From assembly GCF_001423885.1 (NCBI RefSeq), contig NZ_LMPP01000002.1, positions 947,956 to 1,011,955 on the forward strand: DNA of 64,000 bases, in the 5' to 3' direction. Position numbers and translations under genes: made by a program. The notes beneath the pieces were generated by a model. That model had not been told where the DNA came from and searched no databases. It saw nothing but the letters and a program-made list of their open reading frames with translations. Positions 1 through 8,596 of the stretch are shown in pieces. Position 1 is the first letter of the stretch. The number at the start of each line of letters is the position of its first letter. This stretch comes from Rathayibacter sp. Leaf185 (GTDB lineage Bacteria; Actinomycetota; Actinomycetes; Actinomycetales; Microbacteriaceae).

Positions 1-386
1 AGCGCGGCGACCGAGCAGATCACCTCGGCCGCCCGCCACCTGATCCGCGCGGCCGCGAGCGCCGCCCGGGTCAGCGGCAGGTCCTCGACGAGCAGATGCG
101 CGCGTTCGAGCTCGCGCGACAGCTCCCGCTCGGAGACCCCCGATCCGACCGCGAGCTCGGCGCGGATCGAGCGCTCGACGAGGTCGTGGGACTCGCTGCT
201 CGACAGGCGACCGCGGGCGAACGCGAGCGGGATCGAGAGTGCTGCCCGGTACACCTCGTACAGCTTCTCGGCAGCCGCGAGCAGAGCCGGGGACGCGTTC
301 CGGGCGAGCCGGCCGACCTCGTCCGCGCCCTCGCGAATCGCGTCGAGTGACGCCTCCGCGGGTCTCATTTCTGCTGCAACTGCCAT
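1..386 (-). CDS. DUF222 / HNH-type protein, N-terminal part (runs off the window)
   Basis: About 128 N-terminal residues are visible and the rest lies beyond position 1. The fragment is alpha-helical. It has an acidic pattern around RSIRAELAVGSGVSERELS and then LPLTRAALAAARIRWRAAEV, which resembles the start of DUF222, the helical domain usually followed by an HNH nuclease domain in multicopy actinobacterial proteins. The HNH part is not in view, so nuclease activity cannot be judged. I chose the ATG at 386; an in-frame ATG at 368 is equally possible because neither has a clear Shine-Dalgarno sequence. These proteins often occur as dispersed paralogues and their cellular role is poorly known. 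Confidence 0.6.
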   Translation of the reverse strand, partial: MAVAAEMRPAEASLDAIREGADEVGRLARNASPALLAAAEKLYEVYRAALSIPLAFARGRLSSSESHDLVERSIRAELAVGSGVSERELSRELERAHLLVEDLPLTRAALAAARIRWRAAEVICSVAA

Positions 387-1011
387 ACGGACATCGAACC
401 AGCGAGTACCGACACGGGACCGGCGAAGGCGCCAGAACAGGACGACTCGCGCCACGAGAAGGCCGATGAGAGGAGCGGGTGAGGAGAAGAGGAGCTGCTG
501 CTTGCTCTGGGCCGCGAGACGAGATCTGCGGGTCCCGCCTTCTGACGCGGGTGGATCTCTCTACGCCCGCTGCTCGGCCTACTCGCGCAGCAGGCAGCAG
601 GCAGCAGGCAGCAGGCAGCAGGCAGCAGGCAGCGGGCGGTGGGGATCGGGTGGCTGGCGGCGGCGGTGGGGATCGGTTTGCGGGCGGCAGGCAGCGGGCG
701 GCAGGTGGCGGATGGCGGGAAGCGGGTGGGGAGTCGCGGGTGGCGGGCAGCCGGTACGAGGTGGCTGGCGGCTGGCGTCAGGCGCTGACCAGCGGGCGGT
801 GGGCAGCAGGAGGCAGCCGGCAGGCGGCCGGGGCCGTGGGACCCGGCTGTGAGCGGCTCGCAGCAGTCGGTCGGTGCCGTCGGGTGGCGGCGAGCGGTGG
901 AGTGCGAGCAGCGTGCAGTAGCAAGCGCAGGCGGGGCGGCGGCCGGCAGGTCGGCGGCAGGCCGCGGGCGGCAGCAGGACAGGCGCGAGTCGTGGGTCGC
1001 GGCCGCGGCGG
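387..1011. other. Gene-free, G-skewed repeat-rich intergenic stretch
   Basis: There are 625 bases between the DUF222 gene and the TetR gene. Open frames cross it only because stop codons are rare in this composition; they encode low-complexity Gly/Arg/Ala strings without a family signature. It holds a perfect heptamer tandem array (591-632) followed by about 370 bases of degenerate relatives such as gggcggcagg and ggcagccggcagg. I see no convincing promoter or RNA gene. Confidence 0.7.
591..632. repeat. Tandem repeat, 6 perfect copies of the heptamer CAGGCAG
   Basis: Six head-to-tail copies of caggcag run without interruption, preceded by a partial copy (588-590) and followed by decayed units (cgggcgg at 633-639). 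A 7-bp period would shift a reading frame at each change in copy number, which fits a non-coding position. It is a candidate variable-number tandem repeat. Confidence 0.9.
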
Positions 1012-1539
1012 CTACTGGTCGAGGAGGCGGGCGATGACGGCGAGGACGTCGTCGGCCTGGCCGCGGGGGCCGTCGGCAGAGGGCAGCAGGGCCGAGTTGT
1101 AGTAAAGGCCGTCGCTCATCAGGACGATGGCGCGGGCGATCAAGGGGTCGCCGACGGCGTCGGTGACTACCGCGTTCCAGCTGTCGTGGATCCGGGCGAG
1201 GCCGGCGCTCGCGCGCTCGTCGTGGCCCTGGGCGATGCGCGAGACCGCGAGGATCGTGCGGTCGAAGGGGGTGTCGGCGGCGAACGAGGTGCGGATCAGG
1301 TAGGGGACGACGCCCTCGTCGGAGGTCCTGATCCGGCCGATGTCCTCGGCGAGACGCTCGTCGAGGCGCTCGACGAGACCGTCGACCAGGGCGTCCTTCG
1401 AGGGGAAGTGGTAGAGCAGCCCGCCCTTCGAGACGCCGGCGGTGCGGGCGGTGGCGTCGAGGGTCGCCGCGCGCTCGCCCTGCTCGATGAGGAGCGTCTC
1501 GAACGCGTCGAGGACGCGGTCGCGGGCGGGGGAGGGCAT
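1012..1539 (-). CDS. TetR-family transcriptional regulator
   Basis: 175 residues, within the normal TetR size range. The N-terminal helix-turn-helix covers residues ~7-50, with the signature GVSKGGLLYHFPSKDALV; the rest is the variable ligand-binding/dimer domain. It is divergent from a DHA2-type drug exporter 97 bp away, with a palindrome between them, which is the standard layout of a local efflux repressor (compare the LfrR/LfrA arrangement in mycobacteria). Expected role: bind the shared operator, release it on binding a drug-like ligand, and also control its own gene. The ligand cannot be predicted. Confidence 0.93.
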   Translation of the reverse strand: MPSPARDRVLDAFETLLIEQGERAATLDATARTAGVSKGGLLYHFPSKDALVDGLVERLDERLAEDIGRIRTSDEGVVPYLIRTSFAADTPFDRTILAVSRIAQGHDERASAGLARIHDSWNAVVTDAVGDPLIARAIVLMSDGLYYNSALLPSADGPRGQADDVLAVIARLLDQ

Positions 1540-1573
1540 GCGCCCAGTCTACGAGCGAGACTTCGCCCAGCTC

Positions 1574-1603
1574 TCGACTACTGTACCGGCTGGACGGTAT
1601 ACT
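1574..1603 (+). promoter_or_regulatory. Promoter of the efflux gene with embedded TetR operator
   Basis: The palindrome at 1582-1601 has arms TGTACCG and CGGTATA (6 of 7 bases pair) around a 6-bp centre. A good -10 box, TATACT (1598-1603), overlaps its right arm, and a TCGACT -35-like element lies at 1574-1579 (18-bp spacer). Bound repressor would therefore block RNA polymerase directly. Confidence 0.7.
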
Positions 1604-1636
1604 TCTCCGAGTCGTCCCTCGAGAGGAAGCACCACC

Positions 1637-3187
1637 GTGTCCGCCCGCACCGCCCCCGCCGCCGTCCGCCTGCCCGCCTCCGACCCCGCCACCGACCGGG
1701 TCGGCCGTCGCGCCTGGTTCGCGCTCGCGGTGCTGATGCTGCCCGTGCTGCTGGTCTCGGTCGACAACACCGTCCTCAACTTCGCTCTGCCCTCCATCTC
1801 GGAGGACCTCGGCCCCTCGGGCACCGAGCTGCTCTGGATCGTGGACGCGTACCCGCTCGTGCTCGCGGGACTCCTGGTCGCGATGGGGAGCCTCGGCGAC
1901 CGCGTCGGGCGCCGCAGGCTGCTGATCATCGGCGCGATCGGCTTCGCCGTCGTGTCGGTCGCGGCGGCCTTCGCGCCGACCGCAGGCGCGCTGATCGCCG
2001 CACGTGCCGCGCTCGGCCTCTTCGGCGCGACCCTGATGCCCTCGACGCTGTCGCTGCTCCGGAGCCTCTTCCCGAACCGCGATCAGCGGCGCCTCGCGAT
2101 CGCGATCTGGGCGACCGGGTTCGCGGTCGGGTCCGCGGTCGGACCGCTGGTCGGCGGCGTCCTGCTCGAGAACTTCCCCTGGGGCTCGGTGTTCCTGCTC
2201 GCCGTCCCCGTTCTGCTGCCGCTCGTCGTGCTCGCACCGCTGCTCGTCCCGGAGTCGCGCGACCCGCGGCCCGGCCCCGTCGACATCGTCAGCATCGTGC
2301 TCTCGCTCGCGACGATGGCTCCGATCGTCTACGCGATCAAGTCGGCGGCCGAGCACGGGATCGACGCCGTCGCGATCGTCTCGCTCGTGGTCGGAGTGAC
2401 GAGCGGCGTGCTGTTCGTGCGCCGCCAGCAGCGCCGCGCGGTGCCGATGCTCGACCTCTCGCTCTTCCGCCGCGGCTCGTTCAGCGCGGCGATCCTGGTC
2501 AACCTGCTGAGCGTCGTCGCGCTCGTCGGCGGGCTGTTCTTCGTCTCGCAGCACCTGCAGCTCGTGGTCGGGCTCTCGCCGCTGGAGGCCGGCCTCGTGC
2601 TGGTTCCCGGGCTCGCGGTGATGATCGTGGCGGGGCTGGGTGTCGTACCGGTCGCGCGGAGGATCTCGCCGCGCCTCGTCGTGCCGGCCGGCCTCGTGAT
2701 CTCGGCGGTCGGCTACGCGCTGCTCGCGCTCGGCAGCGACGTGCCGGGCGGCGCCTCCGCGCTGACCGTCGCGGTGGCCTTCGCCTTCCTCGGGCTCGGG
2801 ATCGGCGCCGCGGAGACCGTCTCGAACGAACTGGTCCTGGCGAACGCCCCGGCCGACAAGGCGGGTGCCGCCTCCGCCGTGTCGGAGACCGCGTACGAGC
2901 TCGGCGCGGTGCTCGGCACGGCCACGCTCGGCACAGTGCTCACCGCCGCCTACCGCAGCGGCGTCGTGCTGCCGGAGGGCCTCGACGCCGGTCAAGTGCA
3001 GCGCGCGGGCGAGACCCTGGGCGGAGCGGTCGCCGTCGCGGGCGAGCTGCCCGCCGACTCCGCCGCGAGCCTGCTCGCCTCGGCCGGAGCCGCGTTCGAC
3101 GCGGGCGTGGGCGCCTCGGCCTGGATCGGCGTCGGACTCGTGCTGCTCGCGGGCGGCCTGGCGGCCTGGCGGCTGCGCCGGAGCTGA
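1637..3187 (+). CDS. DHA2-family MFS multidrug exporter (14 TM)
   Basis: 516 residues from a GTG preceded by AGAGGAAG; upstream in-frame codons would run through the promoter and the regulator gene. The family motifs are clear: [14 protein letters not shown] in TM1, [14 protein letters not shown] in TM2 and motif A as [13 protein letters not shown]. The hydrophobic profile fits 14 membrane segments, as in QacA, SmvA and LfrA proton-driven exporters. The divergent TetR gene and promoter-embedded operator indicate drug-responsive control. Substrates in this family are usually cationic amphiphiles, dyes or antibiotics; the actual substrate is unknown. Confidence 0.93.
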   Translation: MSARTAPAAVRLPASDPATDRVGRRAWFALAVLMLPVLLVSVDNTVLNFALPSISEDLGPSGTELLWIVDAYPLVLAGLLVAMGSLGDRVGRRRLLIIGAIGFAVVSVAAAFAPTAGALIAARAALGLFGATLMPSTLSLLRSLFPNRDQRRLAIAIWATGFAVGSAVGPLVGGVLLENFPWGSVFLLAVPVLLPLVVLAPLLVPESRDPRPGPVDIVSIVLSLATMAPIVYAIKSAAEHGIDAVAIVSLVVGVTSGVLFVRRQQRRAVPMLDLSLFRRGSFSAAILVNLLSVVALVGGLFFVSQHLQLVVGLSPLEAGLVLVPGLAVMIVAGLGVVPVARRISPRLVVPAGLVISAVGYALLALGSDVPGGASALTVAVAFAFLGLGIGAAETVSNELVLANAPADKAGAASAVSETAYELGAVLGTATLGTVLTAAYRSGVVLPEGLDAGQVQRAGETLGGAVAVAGELPADSAASLLASAGAAFDAGVGASAWIGVGLVLLAGGLAAWRLRRS

Positions 3188-3245
3188 CCCGCGCGGCCGA
3201 GAGTACGCTGGGGGCGTCCCTGTCCCCGCACGCCTGAGGATCCCC

Positions 3246-4310
3246 ATGCCCCGCACCGTGTCGCCCCGAACCGTGAAGCTCGCCGTCATCCCCGGAGACG
3301 GGATCGGACCGGAGGTGATCACCGAGGCCGTGAAGGTCCTCGACGCCGTCACCGCCGACTCCGACCTGGTGATCGAGAAGACCCCGTTCTCGCTCGGCGC
3401 CGGCCGGTTCCTCGAGACGGGCGACGTGCTCACCGACGAGGACCTCGCCTCGATCGCCGGGCACGACGCGATCCTGCTCGGCGCCGTCGGCGGCGTACCG
3501 GGGGACCCGCGCCTGAAGAACGCGAACATCGAGCGCGGGCTGCTGCTGCGCCTCCGCTTCGCGCTCGACCACTACGTGAACCTGCGGCCGACGCGCCTCT
3601 ACGCCGGGGTGCCGTCGCCGCTGTCGGCGCCCGGCGAGGTCGACTTCGTCGTCGTGCGCGAGGGCACGGAGGGGCCGTACGTCGGCAACGGCGGGGCGAT
3701 CCGCCAGGGCACGCCGCACGAGATCGCCAACGAGGTCTCGGTCAACACGGCCTACGGGGTCGAGCGCGTCGTGCGCCACGCGTTCGAGCTGGCCCGCAAG
3801 CGCCGCTCGAAGCTGACCCTCGTACACAAGACCAACGTGCTGGTCTTCGCCGGCTCGCTCTGGAAGCGACTCGTGGACGAGATCGGGGCCACCTACGAGG
3901 ACGTGGCCGTCGACTACCTCCACGTCGACGCCGCGACGATCTTCCTGGTGACCGACCCTGCTAGGTTCGACGTCATCGTCACCGACAACCTCTTCGGCGA
4001 CATCCTGACCGATCTGGCCGGCGCGATCAGCGGCGGCATCGGCCTCGCCGCCTCGGGCAACATCAACCCCGACGGCGCGTTCCCCAGCATGTTCGAGCCG
4101 GTCCACGGATCCGCGCCCGACATCGCCGGGAAGCAGCTCGCCGATCCGACGGCCGCGATCCTCTCGGTCGCCCTGCTGCTCGACCACCTGGGCCTCCCCG
4201 ACGAGGCCGCCCGCGTGACGGCGGCCGTGACCGCCGACATCGAGTCGCGCGACGGCACCGCGCGCTCGACCTCCGCGATCGGCGACTCCGTCGTCTCCCG
4301 CCTCCGCTGA
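3246..4310 (+). CDS. leuB: 3-isopropylmalate dehydrogenase
   Basis: 354 residues, the usual length of the actinobacterial enzyme. It oxidatively decarboxylates 3-isopropylmalate to 2-oxoisocaproate with NAD+ in leucine synthesis, in the cytosol. Diagnostic segments are [14 protein letters not shown] at the N-terminus, TLVHKTNVL (catalytic lysine), [13 protein letters not shown] with metal-binding aspartates, and [15 protein letters not shown] in the cofactor region. The start is the ATG at 3246; a longer open frame reaches back into the MFS gene but has no homologous content. It is followed 22 bp later by ilvE, making a branched-chain amino acid unit. Confidence 0.97.
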   Translation: MPRTVSPRTVKLAVIPGDGIGPEVITEAVKVLDAVTADSDLVIEKTPFSLGAGRFLETGDVLTDEDLASIAGHDAILLGAVGGVPGDPRLKNANIERGLLLRLRFALDHYVNLRPTRLYAGVPSPLSAPGEVDFVVVREGTEGPYVGNGGAIRQGTPHEIANEVSVNTAYGVERVVRHAFELARKRRSKLTLVHKTNVLVFAGSLWKRLVDEIGATYEDVAVDYLHVDAATIFLVTDPARFDVIVTDNLFGDILTDLAGAISGGIGLAASGNINPDGAFPSMFEPVHGSAPDIAGKQLADPTAAILSVALLLDHLGLPDEAARVTAAVTADIESRDGTARSTSAIGDSVVSRLR

Positions 4311-4332
4311 CCTCCCGCAGAAAGCTCACACC

Positions 4333-5442
4333 ATGACGATCCCCCTCCCGCTCGCGCAGGACCTCACCTTCGCGGTGACCCCCAACCCGGCCCCCCGCTC
4401 GGCCGAGGAGCGCGCGCACATCCTCCAGGCCCCCGGCTTCGGCGTGCACTTCACCGACCACATGGTCGACCTCTGCTGGTCGCGCGCCGGCGGCTGGCAC
4501 CGACCACGCGTGCAGGCCTACGGCCCGATCTCGCTCGACCCGGCGGCGTCGGTGCTGCACTACGCGCAGGAGATCTTCGAGGGGATGAAGGCCTACCGGC
4601 ACGCCGACGGCTCGATCTGGACGTTCCGCCCCACGGCGAACGCCGCCCGGCTGCAGCGCTCGGCCCGGCGCCTCGCGCTACCCGAGCTGCCGACCGAGCT
4701 CTTCGTCGAGTCGCTCCGCCAGCTCATCGCGGTCGACGGAGACTGGGTCCCGTCGGAGCCCGAGACGAGCCTGTACCTGCGGCCCTTCATGTTCGCGAAG
4801 GAGGCGTTCCTCGGGGTCCGCGCCGCCGAGAAGGTCGCGTACTACGTGATCGCGAGCCCCGCCGGCGCCTACTTCTCGGGAGGCGTCGCCCCCGTGTCGA
4901 TCTGGCTCTCCACTTCCTACGCCCGCGCGGGCAAGGGCGGCACCGGAGCCGCGAAGACCGGCGGCAACTACGCCTCGTCGCTGCTGCCCCAGCAGGAGGC
5001 GTACGAGCACGGCTGCGCGCAGGTGCTCTTCCTCGACTCCGAGGAGTCCCGCTACATCGAGGAGCTCGGCGGCATGAACGTCGTGCTCGTGAAGAAGGAC
5101 GGCACACTCGTCACTCCGGAGTCGGACTCGATCCTCGAGGGCATCACGCGCGACAGCGTGCTGCAGCTCGCCGAGGACCGCGGGCACCGGGTGGAGCGCC
5201 GCCGCGTCACGATCGACGAGTGGCGCGACGGCGTGGCCTCGGGCGACGTGGTCGAGGTCTTCGCCTGCGGGACGGCGGCGGTCATCACTCCGATCGCCGA
5301 GCTCAAGGGCGACGGCTTCTCGGTGGGCCACGAGGGCGCGCCGGCCGGCCCGCTCACGATGTCGCTGCGCGAGGAGCTGACCGACATCCAGTACGGACGT
5401 CGCGAGGACACGCACGGCTGGATGACGAGGTTGGACGCATGA
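4333..5442 (+). CDS. ilvE: Branched-chain amino acid aminotransferase
   Basis: 369 residues, fold-type IV PLP enzyme of the larger (type II) BCAT group. It catalyses the last step of leucine, isoleucine and valine synthesis with glutamate as amino donor. The PLP lysine is K208 in GTGAAKTGGNYASSL; further family landmarks are YAQEIFEGMKAYR (residues ~77-89), YLRPFMFA and EELGGMNV. It follows leuB closely and its stop overlaps the ATG of the next gene (ATGA at 5439-5442), so the three genes are probably cotranscribed. No strong Shine-Dalgarno is seen before the ATG. Confidence 0.97.
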   Translation: MTIPLPLAQDLTFAVTPNPAPRSAEERAHILQAPGFGVHFTDHMVDLCWSRAGGWHRPRVQAYGPISLDPAASVLHYAQEIFEGMKAYRHADGSIWTFRPTANAARLQRSARRLALPELPTELFVESLRQLIAVDGDWVPSEPETSLYLRPFMFAKEAFLGVRAAEKVAYYVIASPAGAYFSGGVAPVSIWLSTSYARAGKGGTGAAKTGGNYASSLLPQQEAYEHGCAQVLFLDSEESRYIEELGGMNVVLVKKDGTLVTPESDSILEGITRDSVLQLAEDRGHRVERRRVTIDEWRDGVASGDVVEVFACGTAAVITPIAELKGDGFSVGHEGAPAGPLTMSLREELTDIQYGRREDTHGWMTRLDA

Positions 5443-6224
5443 AGATCGCACGATTCGCCACGCAGCGCTCCGGGGACAACGGGGGCGCCATCTTCTTCGG
5501 GATCGTCGACGAGGACGAGCTGGTGGTCCTCGCGGGCGACCCGATGTTCGCCGGGTTCGACACGACGGGCGAGCGCATCCCGATCTCGGAGGCGAAGCTG
5601 CTCGCACCGGTCATCCCGCGCTCGAAGGTGGTCGGCATCGGCAAGAACTACTCCGACCACGCGGCCGAGATGGGCGGCGACGCTCCGGCCGAGCCGCTGA
5701 TCTTCCTCAAGCCCAACACCTCGGTGATCGGCCCGGACGAGGCGATCGTGCTGCCCGAGGACAGCCAACAGGTCGAGTACGAGGGCGAGCTGGCGATCGT
5801 GATCGGCGCCGTGGCGCGGAACGTGCGCGCGGAGGACTACGAGGACGTCGTCTTCGGCTACACGATCGCCAACGACGTGACCGCGCGCGATCTGCAGAAG
5901 TCGGACGGGCAGTGGGCGCGCGCGAAGGGCTACGACACGTTCTGCCCGATCGGGCCGGTGATCGAGACCGAGCTGATCTGGAACGAGAGCGCGCTCGAGA
6001 CCCGCGTCAACGGCCGCCGGGTGCAGTCGGGCAACACCGGCGACATGATCCACGGGGTGCCCGAGATCATCGCGTACGTCTCGCGGGTGTTCACGCTGCT
6101 GCCGGGCGACATCATCCTCACCGGCACGCCCGCCGGCGTCGGGCCGATCGCGAACGGCGACACGGTCGCGATCGACATCGAGGGCATCGGCACGCTGTTC
6201 AACCCGGTGATCGTGCGCGGCTGA
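5439..6224 (+). CDS. Fumarylacetoacetate hydrolase family protein
   Basis: 261 residues. The C-terminal FAH catalytic fold covers residues ~60-261 with the metal-binding pattern VEYEGELAIVIG (E115, E117) and NDVTARDLQ (D146), then KGYDTFCPIGP. Family members act on beta-dicarbonyl or oxaloacetate-like compounds with Mg2+ or Mn2+; the substrate cannot be assigned. It overlaps ilvE by 4 bp. In many Actinobacteria an FAH gene sits in the leuB region directly before gltX; here gltX lies about 17.6 kb further on. Confidence 0.93.
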   Translation: MKIARFATQRSGDNGGAIFFGIVDEDELVVLAGDPMFAGFDTTGERIPISEAKLLAPVIPRSKVVGIGKNYSDHAAEMGGDAPAEPLIFLKPNTSVIGPDEAIVLPEDSQQVEYEGELAIVIGAVARNVRAEDYEDVVFGYTIANDVTARDLQKSDGQWARAKGYDTFCPIGPVIETELIWNESALETRVNGRRVQSGNTGDMIHGVPEIIAYVSRVFTLLPGDIILTGTPAGVGPIANGDTVAIDIEGIGTLFNPVIVRG

Positions 6225-6249
6225 GCCGTCACGACCACCGGGTCGGTGC

Positions 6250-6513
6250 TCAGTCGGCGCTCGCGCGGTCGTCGCCGACCGGGCCGTCGGTCTCGTCGGG
6301 GAGGGTCGCGTCATCGGCGACCGTGTCGCCACCGCTGTCGCCCTCGGTCACGGCGTCGCTGACGCCCCGGTCGATGGCCGTGCCCCCGGGGGCAGCGCCC
6401 GCGGCGGAGCCGTCGGTGCCGCCCTCCCCGGGCAGCACGGTCTGGGCTCCTCCGAGGTTCGGTGCCTCGGTGCCGGTCTGCTCCGGCAGGTCCTCGTTCA
6501 CGTTCTCGGCCAC
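6250..6513 (-). CDS. Small acidic hypothetical protein
   Basis: 87 residues from a GTG with an AGAGGAG ribosome site just upstream; an in-frame ATG 33 bases earlier has no such site. The protein is very rich in Asp, Glu, Gly, Ala and Thr, lacks Cys and hydrophobic helices, and is probably disordered. I recognise no family. It is convergent with the FAH gene and divergent from the helicase gene. Confidence 0.6.
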   Translation of the reverse strand: MAENVNEDLPEQTGTEAPNLGGAQTVLPGEGGTDGSAAGAAPGGTAIDRGVSDAVTEGDSGGDTVADDATLPDETDGPVGDDRASAD

Positions 6514-6656
6514 AGCGGCTCCTCTCGTAGGACTCCAGTCGAGCACGCGGGCCGTTCGGCGAGCAGGGTCTTGACACTCCGGGAGGCGGCCGGCCAGGGC
6601 GCTTCACCGTGCTCCCCGGAGCTGTCAAGCAGGGTCGCGGCGGGCGGGCGGAGTCG

Positions 6657-6669
6657 TAGCGTCGAAGGC
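6657..6669 (+). promoter_or_regulatory. Probable leaderless promoter (-10 TAGCGT)
   Basis: TAGCGT at 6657-6662 ends 7 bp before the helicase ATG, so transcription would begin at or next to the start codon. No Shine-Dalgarno sequence precedes this ATG. Five other unrelated genes in the window show the same arrangement. Confidence 0.45.
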
Positions 6670-8331
6670 ATGAGCTCGACCCGCACGACCCGTTCCGCCT
6701 CCGATCCCATCGCCCGCATCGCCCGGGAGGACTTCGGCTGGTCCTCGCTGCTGCCGGGGCAGCGCGAGGCCATCGAGTCGGCAGCCGCGGGGCGCGACAC
6801 CCTGCTCGTCCTCGCCACCGGAGGCGGCAAATCGGCCGTCTACCAGATCGCCGGGGCCGAGCGCGGAGGCGTCGTGCTGGTCGTGTCTCCGCTCGTCGCG
6901 CTGCAGGCCGACCAGCTCGCCTCGATCGAGGCGGCGCCCGCCGCGCCTCCGGCCGTCGCCGTGAACTCGGCCCAGGGAGCCTCGGCCGTGGCCCGGGCCT
7001 GGGAGCGCATCGACGAGGGAGGACCCCTCTACGTGCTCCTGGCTCCCGAGCAGCTCGCGAAGGAGGAGAACGTCGCGCGGCTCGCCGCGGCCGGCGTCTC
7101 GCTCCTCGTGGTCGACGAGGCGCACTGCGTGTCGTCGTGGGGCCACGACTTCCGCCCCGACTACCTCCGCCTCGCCGACGTCCGCCGCGAGCTCGGCGAC
7201 CCTCCGGTACTCGCGATGACGGCGACCGCCTCCGGTCCCGTGCGCGACGAGATCATCGAGCGGTTGCGGATGCACGACCCCGAGGTGCAGGTGCACGGGG
7301 TCGACCGGCCCGAGATCAGGCTCGTCGTGCACCGCCACGAGAGCGAGAACGAGAAGCGCGCGGCGGTCGTCGAGGAGGCGCGCAGCTGGACGGCTCCCGG
7401 GCTCGTCTACGTCGCTACGCGCAAGGAGACCGAGGTCTACGCCGCCGAGATCGCGGCCGAGGGCCGACGGGTCGCGGCGTACCACGCGGGACTCAAGGTC
7501 TCGGAGCGCAAGGTCGTGCACGAGCAGTGGCGGCAGGGCGAGCTCGACGTGGTCGTGGCGACGTCGGCCTTCGGGATGGGTATCGATCGCGGCGACGTGC
7601 GCTTCGTGCTGCACGCGACTACGACGGAGTCGCTGGACGCGTACTACCAGGAGATCGGCCGGGCCGGCCGCGACGGCGAGCCGGCGACCGGAGCCCTGCA
7701 CTACCGCGCGGAGGATCTGGGACTGCGCCGCTTCTTCGCCAAGCGCTCGGTCGACAAGGCCGCTCTGCGGGTGGTCTGGGCCGCCGTCACGAGCCAGCCG
7801 GGCGTGAGCATCGCCGAGCTCGCGGAGGCGTTGGGGAAGCCGGCGCGGACCGTCTCCCGGATCGTGAACGACCTGGCGGACGCGGACCTGCTCGAGACCG
7901 GCGCGGGGCTGCGCGCGACCAGCGAGGTCAGCGGCGATGCCGCCGTGCGGGCGGTGAAGGAGGCGATCGCCTCCCGTGAGCGGATCGCCGAATCACGGCT
8001 CTCGATGATGCGGGCCTACGCGGAGACGACCCACTGCCGCCGCCGGGTGCTGCTGGACTACTTCGGCGTCGAGAGCGAGGAGTGGTGCGGCAACTGCGAC
8101 GGCTGCGAGCGGCGCGAGGCGGCGTTCGAGCACGCGGTCCAGGAGGCCCCGGCCGACGCTCCGCTCTCGGTGGACGAGGCGGTGGAGCACCGCGAGTGGG
8201 GTGCCGGGACGGTCATGAGCGTGGAGGCCGACCGGGCGACGATCTTCTTCGAGTCGGAGGGCTACAAGGTGCTGTCGTTCGCGGCGCTCGAGACGGGAGT
8301 GCTGCGCGAGCGCGAGGACGCCTCCGCCTGA
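6670..8331 (+). CDS. RecQ-family ATP-dependent DNA helicase
   Basis: 553 residues, superfamily 2. Walker A is ATGGGKS (residues 49-55), the DEAH box is VVDEAHCVSSWGHDFRPDY, and motif VI is QEIGRAGRDG. A RecQ-type zinc-binding module follows (CRRRVLLDYFG, then CGNCDGC near residue 475). After it comes a short tail instead of an HRDC domain, making the protein slightly shorter than E. coli RecQ. Expected to unwind DNA 3'-5' in recombination and repair. The ATG at 6670 fits the leaderless pattern; upstream frame extension has no homology. A strong hairpin follows the gene. Confidence 0.93.
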   Translation: MSSTRTTRSASDPIARIAREDFGWSSLLPGQREAIESAAAGRDTLLVLATGGGKSAVYQIAGAERGGVVLVVSPLVALQADQLASIEAAPAAPPAVAVNSAQGASAVARAWERIDEGGPLYVLLAPEQLAKEENVARLAAAGVSLLVVDEAHCVSSWGHDFRPDYLRLADVRRELGDPPVLAMTATASGPVRDEIIERLRMHDPEVQVHGVDRPEIRLVVHRHESENEKRAAVVEEARSWTAPGLVYVATRKETEVYAAEIAAEGRRVAAYHAGLKVSERKVVHEQWRQGELDVVVATSAFGMGIDRGDVRFVLHATTTESLDAYYQEIGRAGRDGEPATGALHYRAEDLGLRRFFAKRSVDKAALRVVWAAVTSQPGVSIAELAEALGKPARTVSRIVNDLADADLLETGAGLRATSEVSGDAAVRAVKEAIASRERIAESRLSMMRAYAETTHCRRRVLLDYFGVESEEWCGNCDGCERREAAFEHAVQEAPADAPLSVDEAVEHREWGAGTVMSVEADRATIFFESEGYKVLSFAALETGVLREREDASA

Positions 8332-8334
8332 GAC

Positions 8335-8374
8335 CACGCAGAAGGCCGCCCCTCACGGGACGGCCTTCTGCGTG
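8335..8374. terminator. Bidirectional hairpin terminator
   Basis: A perfect 14-bp stem (8335-8348 with 8361-8374, arm CACGCAGAAGGCCG) and a 12-nt loop lie between the convergent helicase and DUF2795 genes. There is no long T-run on either side, which is common in very GC-rich Actinobacteria. Confidence 0.85.
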
Positions 8375-8381
8375 ACGGGGC

Positions 8382-8573
8382 TCAGACGTTCGAGACGGCC
8401 GAGCTGACGTCGGTGGGCTTCTCGTAGTCGCCGTCGGGGATCGCACGCAGGGCGTCGAGGACGTCGCCCTCGGCACCCTCCTTCTCGGCGGTCTCGACGA
8501 TCGTGTCCTTCGACGCGGGGTAGTCGATCCCGGCGAGGTACTTCTGGATCTGGATGGGGTTGGGCGTGGCCAT
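8382..8573 (-). CDS. DUF2795 domain protein
   Basis: 63 residues covering nearly the whole small domain: IQIQKYLAGIDYPASKDTIVETAEKEGA-type repeat with the typical DYPASKD and ALRAIPDGDY segments. The function of DUF2795 is not established. A good ribosome site (GAAAGGA) precedes the ATG, and hldE ends 23 bp upstream, so it is the last gene of the aldehyde dehydrogenase-hldE-DUF2795 unit that ends at the hairpin at 8335-8374. Confidence 0.88.
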   Translation of the reverse strand: MATPNPIQIQKYLAGIDYPASKDTIVETAEKEGAEGDVLDALRAIPDGDYEKPTDVSSAVSNV

Positions 8574-8596
8574 GACGGCGTCCTTTCGTGGGGGTG

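Noticed and set aside
466-1102. Overlapping + strand frames through the heptamer repeat region
   Set aside because: They translate only repeat-derived Gly/Ser/Arg strings, overlap the end of the TetR gene and have no ribosome site or homology.
365-3529. A 1054-residue open frame on the minus strand
   Set aside because: It is antisense to the MFS and leuB genes, with Arg/Pro/Ala/His-rich low-complexity sequence and no family signature. Long stop-free frames are expected in DNA of this composition.
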